From Bacillota bacterium (GTDB lineage: Bacteria; Bacillota; DTU065), in the NCBI GenBank assembly GCA_012842235.1, contig DUTE01000174.1, positions 1 through 8,896 of the forward strand: 8,896 bases of DNA, read 5' to 3'. The translations under genes and the position numbers were made by a program. The stretch's first letter is position 1, and every line of letters begins with the position of its first letter. The notes under the pieces are model-generated. The model saw nothing but the letters and a program-made list of their open reading frames with translations, was not told the DNA's origin and made no database searches. Below, in pieces: positions 5,581 to 8,896 of the stretch.

Positions 5581-6456
5581 TTAAATAAGTTTTGCCTCTT
5601 CTATAGCTTTGGCAAACTCTGTATCACTTAAAGCTCGAGGATAATTGTACCAAGGGCCCTTTGGTGATTCATTGTAAAAGGGTCTGTTGCAACCTTTGCA
5701 ACCCCATGTTTCAAAGGCTCTTTTTTCAACCTTCTCAACAGGAGCTTTAGTCAATCTACCATTTTGAAAACTAAATTCATCTACTGCTTGATAATCCTTG
5801 GCTAAAATAAAATTAGCTATCTGCACGCGACGATATGAATCTAAAGGAGGCTTTGCTAGTTTTTCTAAAGATGTACTAGGTACAGGTGAAAAGGCAAAAA
5901 GCCCTACACTTATACCTGAGCTATATAGATCTGCTAAAAGTAGAATCAACTGTTCTTCTGTTTCTCCTAAACCAGCAATTATATGCGTACCTATTTGCTT
6001 AGGATACTTTTTTGCTAAAGCCTTGAGATGAGAAAGTTCCTTTTCCCAATCTCCTCCTTTTATTGACGCATATAATTTAGCATCGGCAACATCTAAAGGT
6101 ATTGTCCAACGATCAAGACCAAGTTTTAAGTACTCTTCACCTTGTTGTGAGCAAAGACAAACCGGTTTTTTAGTCTTAATTAGCTCGGGCAAAACATCTT
6201 TTAGCTCTTGTTGTGCCTCTTTGTTCACTACTGTTTGCAGGCAAATTCTTTCAAAGGGAGCATCTTTGAGCTTTTCTAAAAGCAAATTTTTATCGTATTT
6301 TGGCCAGGTTATCCTAGCAAGTCTGTCATTATTTCCACAAAAACCACAACTTTTTTTACAGATACCACTAGTAAGCAGATAGGCTGTTGTTGGGGGATAT
6401 AACTGTTTTATTTCATTTAGTCCTAAAACTCCAGCTGTTCCTGCTGATGCACGCAA
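5581..6456 (-). CDS. Radical SAM protein, probable LipS-type lipoyl synthase component (BioB-like)
   Basis: A 291-residue radical SAM protein. The cluster motif is Cys33, Cys37 and Cys40 (CKKSCGFC), placed near the N-terminus as in biotin-synthase-like enzymes. Further segments are THIIAGLGETEEQ (157-169), LFAFSPVPST (186-195) and a C-terminal GCKGCNRPFYNESPKG then YNYPR. Cys253 and Cys256 in that motif, with Cys72, Cys100 and Cys102, are candidate ligands for a second iron-sulfur cluster; this is inference. The second cluster would suit sulfur donation, as in LipA and BioB. It sits between another radical SAM gene and a LipM-like gene behind gcvPB, which suggests one half of a LipS1/LipS2 pair inserting sulfur into octanoyl-GcvH. 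I cannot say by eye which of the two it is. The start is TTG at 6456, the only in-frame start before the motif, after AAAAGGAG (6474-6467) with 10 bases spacing. The gap to the upstream gene is 16 bases. Confidence 0.85.
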   Translation of the reverse strand: MRASAGTAGVLGLNEIKQLYPPTTAYLLTSGICKKSCGFCGNNDRLARITWPKYDKNLLLEKLKDAPFERICLQTVVNKEAQQELKDVLPELIKTKKPVCLCSQQGEEYLKLGLDRWTIPLDVADAKLYASIKGGDWEKELSHLKALAKKYPKQIGTHIIAGLGETEEQLILLLADLYSSGISVGLFAFSPVPSTSLEKLAKPPLDSYRRVQIANFILAKDYQAVDEFSFQNGRLTKAPVEKVEKRAFETWGCKGCNRPFYNESPKGPWYNYPRALSDTEFAKAIEEAKLI

Positions 6457-6472
6457 AACTCATCAACTCCTT

Positions 6473-7246
6473 TTATGAAAAAGCACAGCATTCATCTATT
6501 ATCTGCATGTTTTTAAACTTTTTTTGTATTGTTGGTGTTGGCTTTACTATGCCATCAAAACCTAACTCTAAGGCTAGTTTATCTACTTTTTCCCGGTAAC
6601 TGCCACCGGGACGCATACAACCAAGAATTACTTGACCAAAATAGTTTTCTCTAAACTGTTGCCATAGTTTTTCTAAGGTTTTAATTTCTATTGTAGCTTT
6701 ATTATAAAGAGGTGTTTCTCTTGTAGGTCTAAAGATAAGTAAAACAGTCTTTGGGGGGTTTAACTCAGCAATTTTTTCTAACGTTTTTTTATCAGCATCT
6801 ACCTCACCTAACCCTAAACATACATGAGGAACAACAGAAAGACCATTATGGAGAAGTTGCCAATACTGTTTTTCATAGTCTTTAGGTGAAACAGATAAAT
6901 GGTATATATCGTTTATAACTCTTTCATCTTGAGTAAAATCAAATGATATAACAGCATTTAGCTCTTTAAGCAAATCAATATCTTCGTCGCGGAGAAAACC
7001 TGGATGCACATTAAGTTTTTTGTTCTTACTCACTAACTTTAGAAGTATTTCTCTATTTTCATATAGAGGAATTTGGCCTTTTTGATTAAATCCTCCCGAG
7101 ATAAGCATTGAATTGGCGTCGCTTTGCAATGCTTCTTTTGGTGTGACCATAGCTTTTAAGTAATGGCCGAAGCAGTGATCACATTTTAACTGGCAAGCTG
7201 TACCTGTTAGACTAACCGATAAAGTCTTCGGGTTGAAAAATTTCAC
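6473..7246 (-). CDS. Radical SAM protein, probable partner LipS-type lipoyl synthase component
   Basis: A 257-residue radical SAM protein of a different subfamily from its downstream neighbour. The motif Cys18, Cys22 and Cys25 (CQLKCDHC) follows SVSLTGTA. Then come LISGGFNQKGQIP (48-60), LNVHPGF (78-84), VVPHVCLGLGE (138-148), LGCMRPGGSYRE (208-219) and a C-terminal DECCAFS with Cys253 and Cys254. Cys210 and the terminal Cys pair are possible ligands of an auxiliary cluster, by inference. From memory the pattern matches uncharacterised biotin-synthase-homologue radical SAM proteins, among which LipS1/LipS2 were recognised. The start is GTG at 7246 with only a weak AGAGAG-type ribosome binding site about 10 bases upstream; no other in-frame start is plausible. 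It follows gcvPB after a 99-base gap with a hairpin and precedes the second radical SAM gene by 16 bases. The superfamily is certain; the lipoyl role rests on context and pairing. Confidence 0.85.
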   Translation of the reverse strand: MKFFNPKTLSVSLTGTACQLKCDHCFGHYLKAMVTPKEALQSDANSMLISGGFNQKGQIPLYENREILLKLVSKNKKLNVHPGFLRDEDIDLLKELNAVISFDFTQDERVINDIYHLSVSPKDYEKQYWQLLHNGLSVVPHVCLGLGEVDADKKTLEKIAELNPPKTVLLIFRPTRETPLYNKATIEIKTLEKLWQQFRENYFGQVILGCMRPGGSYREKVDKLALELGFDGIVKPTPTIQKKFKNMQIIDECCAFS

Positions 7247-7292
7247 ATTTAACCAACTCTCTTTAGCAACTTAATAAATTAAGATAAAGACA

Positions 7293-7316
7293 GCGGTTGC
7301 CTTTATTGGCAACCGC
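7293..7316 (-). terminator. GC-rich hairpin after gcvPB; partial terminator or processing element
   Basis: GCGGTTGCC (7293-7301) pairs perfectly with GGCAACCGC (7308-7316) around a 6-base loop. On the minus strand it is followed by TGTCTTTATCTT, T-rich but not a clean U-tract. It lies 29 bases past the gcvPB stop and 46 bases before the first radical SAM gene. It may end part of the gcv transcripts or stabilise them, so the lipoate genes may be expressed at a lower level or from a promoter not recognised here. Confidence 0.6.
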
Positions 7317-7345
7317 CTTACTGCTTTCATTTTCTTTTCTTTAAG

Positions 7346-8764
7346 CTAAATTAAATCCTTCCGAGTCAAAACCAGATGTCTAGCAGCATGCACTTCATCT
7401 ACTCTTTTTACTGGCGTTTTCTGTGGTAAAACCTTGCTTTTTTCAGGGTTTGCCAAGATTTCTTTAACCACATCAGCAAAATCCTCTAATGTCTCTGGAC
7501 TTTCGGTTTCTGTTGGCTCAATCATTAAAGCTTCTGGTACAATCAGAGGAAAATAGATCGTTGGTGCATGGTATCCATAGTCAAGAAGAGCTTTGGCAAT
7601 CTCTAAAGCAGTAAGTTTAGTATTTTTAGCTGATGCGACAAACTCATGCATCACTCCATTGTTGTAAGGTACATCAAGAACATCTTTTAACAAAGCTTTA
7701 AGGTAGTTCGCATTTAATACCGCAAGCTCAGAGGCTTCTTTTAGCCCATGTTTCCCAAGTGTAATCATGTAACTATACGCTTTAAGTACTACTCCAAAGC
7801 TACCATAAAATGTTGCTACTTTCCCAATAGACTTTGGTCTGTTGTAATCTAGCTTATAGGTATCGTCTTCTTTTATTGTTATTGGTATGGGTAAATAAGG
7901 CTTTAAAATATCATTGACTGCAACGGCCCCAGATCCTGGTCCTCCACCTCCATGAGGAGTAGAGAAAGTCTTATGGAGATTAAAGTGCATCACATCAAAG
8001 CCCATATCGCCTGGTCTTACTTTGCCTAAAAGAGCATTTAAGTTAGCTCCATCATAATAGAGAAGTCCTCCTGCATCGTGGACAATCTTCTCAATCTCCA
8101 AAATATCTTTTTCAAAAAGTCCTAAAGTATTTGGATTTGTCAACATTAGTGCTGCAGTTTTATTGGAAACAACCTTTCTTAGTTCCTCAATATCCACAAG
8201 ACCATCTTTAGACTTAACTTCTATAACCTTAAAACCGCACATATTTGCCGAAGCAGGATTTGTTCCGTGTGCAGAATCAGGCACAATTACTTCATCACGG
8301 TCTTCTAATTTGTCTCTATGGTATGCTTTGATTAGCATAAGACCTGTAAACTCACCATGAGCTCCTGCTAATGGTTGCAACGTAACCGCTGACATGCCAC
8401 TGATCCTAGCTAAAAGGTCTTGTGCTTTATACATTAACTCAAGACTTCCTTGTATGGCTTCTTCACACAATGGATGGGCCTCTAAAAACTCAGGAAATCT
8501 AGCGATCTCTTCGTTTACCTTTGGGTTGTATTTCATTGTGCAAGAACCAAGGGGATAAAAATTAGCATCTACCGAGTAGTTTTTATGAGCCAAGGAGGTG
8601 AAGTGCCGTACTACATCTAACTCACTTACCTCTGGGAGGTCTAGATCTTCTTCTCTATACTCTTTTCCCAAAAGATTCTCTAGATTAACCTGTGGGGTTT
8701 GTGAGACAGACGGTACATAACCTCTTCGCCCTTTTTGACCTCTATCCCAGATTAGCTTAGTCAC
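7346..8764 (-). CDS. gcvPB: Glycine dehydrogenase (decarboxylating) subunit 2, P-protein beta chain
   Basis: A 472-residue cytosolic PLP enzyme, full length for GcvPB. With GcvPA it forms the two-subunit P-protein that decarboxylates glycine and passes the aminomethyl group to the lipoyl arm of GcvH. Visible motifs are YPLGSCTMKYNP near the N-terminus, LQPLAGAHGEFTG, PDSAHGTNPASA, YYDGANLNA and the PLP-binding FNLHKTFSTPHGGGGPGSG with Lys265. A conserved C-terminal PTETES precedes the end. The frame runs up to a TTG at 8779, but that codon lies in or against GGGAGGGG (8777-8770). GTG at 8764, 5 bases past this site, is the better start and gives a GTGA overlap with the gcvPA stop. Overlap means coupled translation and equal subunit supply. 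Downstream lipoate-assembly genes supply the cofactor of the same enzyme system. Confidence 0.97.
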   Translation of the reverse strand: MTKLIWDRGQKGRRGYVPSVSQTPQVNLENLLGKEYREEDLDLPEVSELDVVRHFTSLAHKNYSVDANFYPLGSCTMKYNPKVNEEIARFPEFLEAHPLCEEAIQGSLELMYKAQDLLARISGMSAVTLQPLAGAHGEFTGLMLIKAYHRDKLEDRDEVIVPDSAHGTNPASANMCGFKVIEVKSKDGLVDIEELRKVVSNKTAALMLTNPNTLGLFEKDILEIEKIVHDAGGLLYYDGANLNALLGKVRPGDMGFDVMHFNLHKTFSTPHGGGGPGSGAVAVNDILKPYLPIPITIKEDDTYKLDYNRPKSIGKVATFYGSFGVVLKAYSYMITLGKHGLKEASELAVLNANYLKALLKDVLDVPYNNGVMHEFVASAKNTKLTALEIAKALLDYGYHAPTIYFPLIVPEALMIEPTETESPETLEDFADVVKEILANPEKSKVLPQKTPVKRVDEVHAARHLVLTRKDLI

Positions 8765-8896
8765 ACTATCCCCTCCCAAACTAGAACGAACTTATCGATC
8801 TCTTCTTTTGTCCTTTTTTCAGTAGCACATAGAAGGAAAATATCCTTAAAGTTTTGATCGAAACGTCCTAATTCGACAGGAGGTGTAAAGCCTGCA
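8761..8896 (-). CDS. gcvPA: Glycine dehydrogenase (decarboxylating) subunit 1, C-terminal end, cut by window edge
   Basis: Only the last 44 codons plus stop are inside the window. The minus-strand translation reads AGFTPPVELGRF, then FLLCATEKRTKEEIDKFVLV and WEGIV before TGA. The TEKRTKEEID motif is the usual C-terminal signature of GcvPA, the alpha chain of the two-subunit glycine decarboxylase. The stop overlaps the gcvPB start in a GTGA arrangement, and the gcvPB ribosome binding site lies within the last gcvPA codons. The upstream part of the operon, expected to hold gcvT and gcvH and possibly a glycine riboswitch, is outside the window. Confidence 0.93.
   Translation of the reverse strand, partial: AGFTPPVELGRFDQNFKDIFLLCATEKRTKEEIDKFVLVWEGIV
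8770..8777 (-). promoter_or_regulatory. Ribosome binding site that fixes the gcvPB start
   Basis: Minus-strand GGGAGGGG inside the last codons of gcvPA, 5 bases before GTG 8764. It contradicts the longer frame that would start at TTG 8779. Confidence 0.75.

Noticed and set aside
6413..6463. Short 16-codon frame starting at the ATG 7 bases before the TTG of the 291-residue radical SAM gene
   Set aside because: It is closer to the ribosome binding site (3 bases) than is usual and ends quickly; there is no sign that it is a leader peptide rather than chance.
6387..6599. Plus-strand open frame across the junction of the two LipS-like genes
   Set aside because: It is antisense to both genes and spans their ribosome binding site; no supporting motif or start signal.
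8761..8896. Glycine riboswitch near the gcv genes
   Set aside because: It would be expected upstream of gcvT, which is outside the window; the bases here are coding for gcvPA.

Overview
The window looks like a chromosomal segment of a low-GC Gram-positive, probably clostridial-type anaerobe (Bacillota). The reasons are AT-rich DNA, strong AGGAGG-type ribosome binding sites, frequent GTG/TTG starts, a two-subunit glycine decarboxylase (GcvPA/GcvPB), a LipM-type acyltransferase, and the mscS - small membrane protein - DUF951 - ychF order seen in Firmicutes. The genus cannot be fixed from this sequence. Every gene I can support is on the minus strand, so transcription runs from the right end (8896) to the left (1).

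Right part (8896 to about 4727): a glycine cleavage and lipoate block. The end of gcvPA overlaps gcvPB by four bases. After a 97-base gap holding a GC-rich hairpin come two different radical SAM enzymes (7246-6473 and 6456-5581), then a LipM-like octanoyl/lipoyl transferase (5547-4882) and a strong palindromic hairpin (4758-4727). The two radical SAM proteins look like the LipS1/LipS2 pair, a recently recognised two-protein alternative to the classical lipoyl synthase LipA. The block therefore reads as a unit that makes the glycine decarboxylase and also builds the lipoyl arm that the GcvH carrier needs.

Middle (4696 to about 2608): a TetR/AcrR-type repressor, with a promoter-like sequence and a 14-base imperfect palindrome just before its gene, followed 36 bases later by a third radical SAM enzyme with a SPASM-like C-terminal half. 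A clear intrinsic terminator closes this unit. Its substrate is unknown.

Left part (2495 to 1): a secreted protein with a CBM9-like carbohydrate-binding fold, interrupted by one in-frame TGA (2177-2175) with an otherwise intact frame. Then comes a hairpin and a tightly coupled cluster: MscS-type mechanosensitive channel, two-helix membrane protein with a Lys-rich tail, DUF951 zinc-ribbon-like protein, and the first 105 codons of the YchF/EngD GTPase, which runs off the window.

Several starts were set by Shine-Dalgarno spacing and are shorter than the longest possible frame (mscS, the CBM9 gene, the middle radical SAM gene, the lipM-like gene and gcvPB). No gene-free stretch exceeds 300 bases. 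I saw no tRNA, rRNA, CRISPR array, insertion sequence or phage gene.
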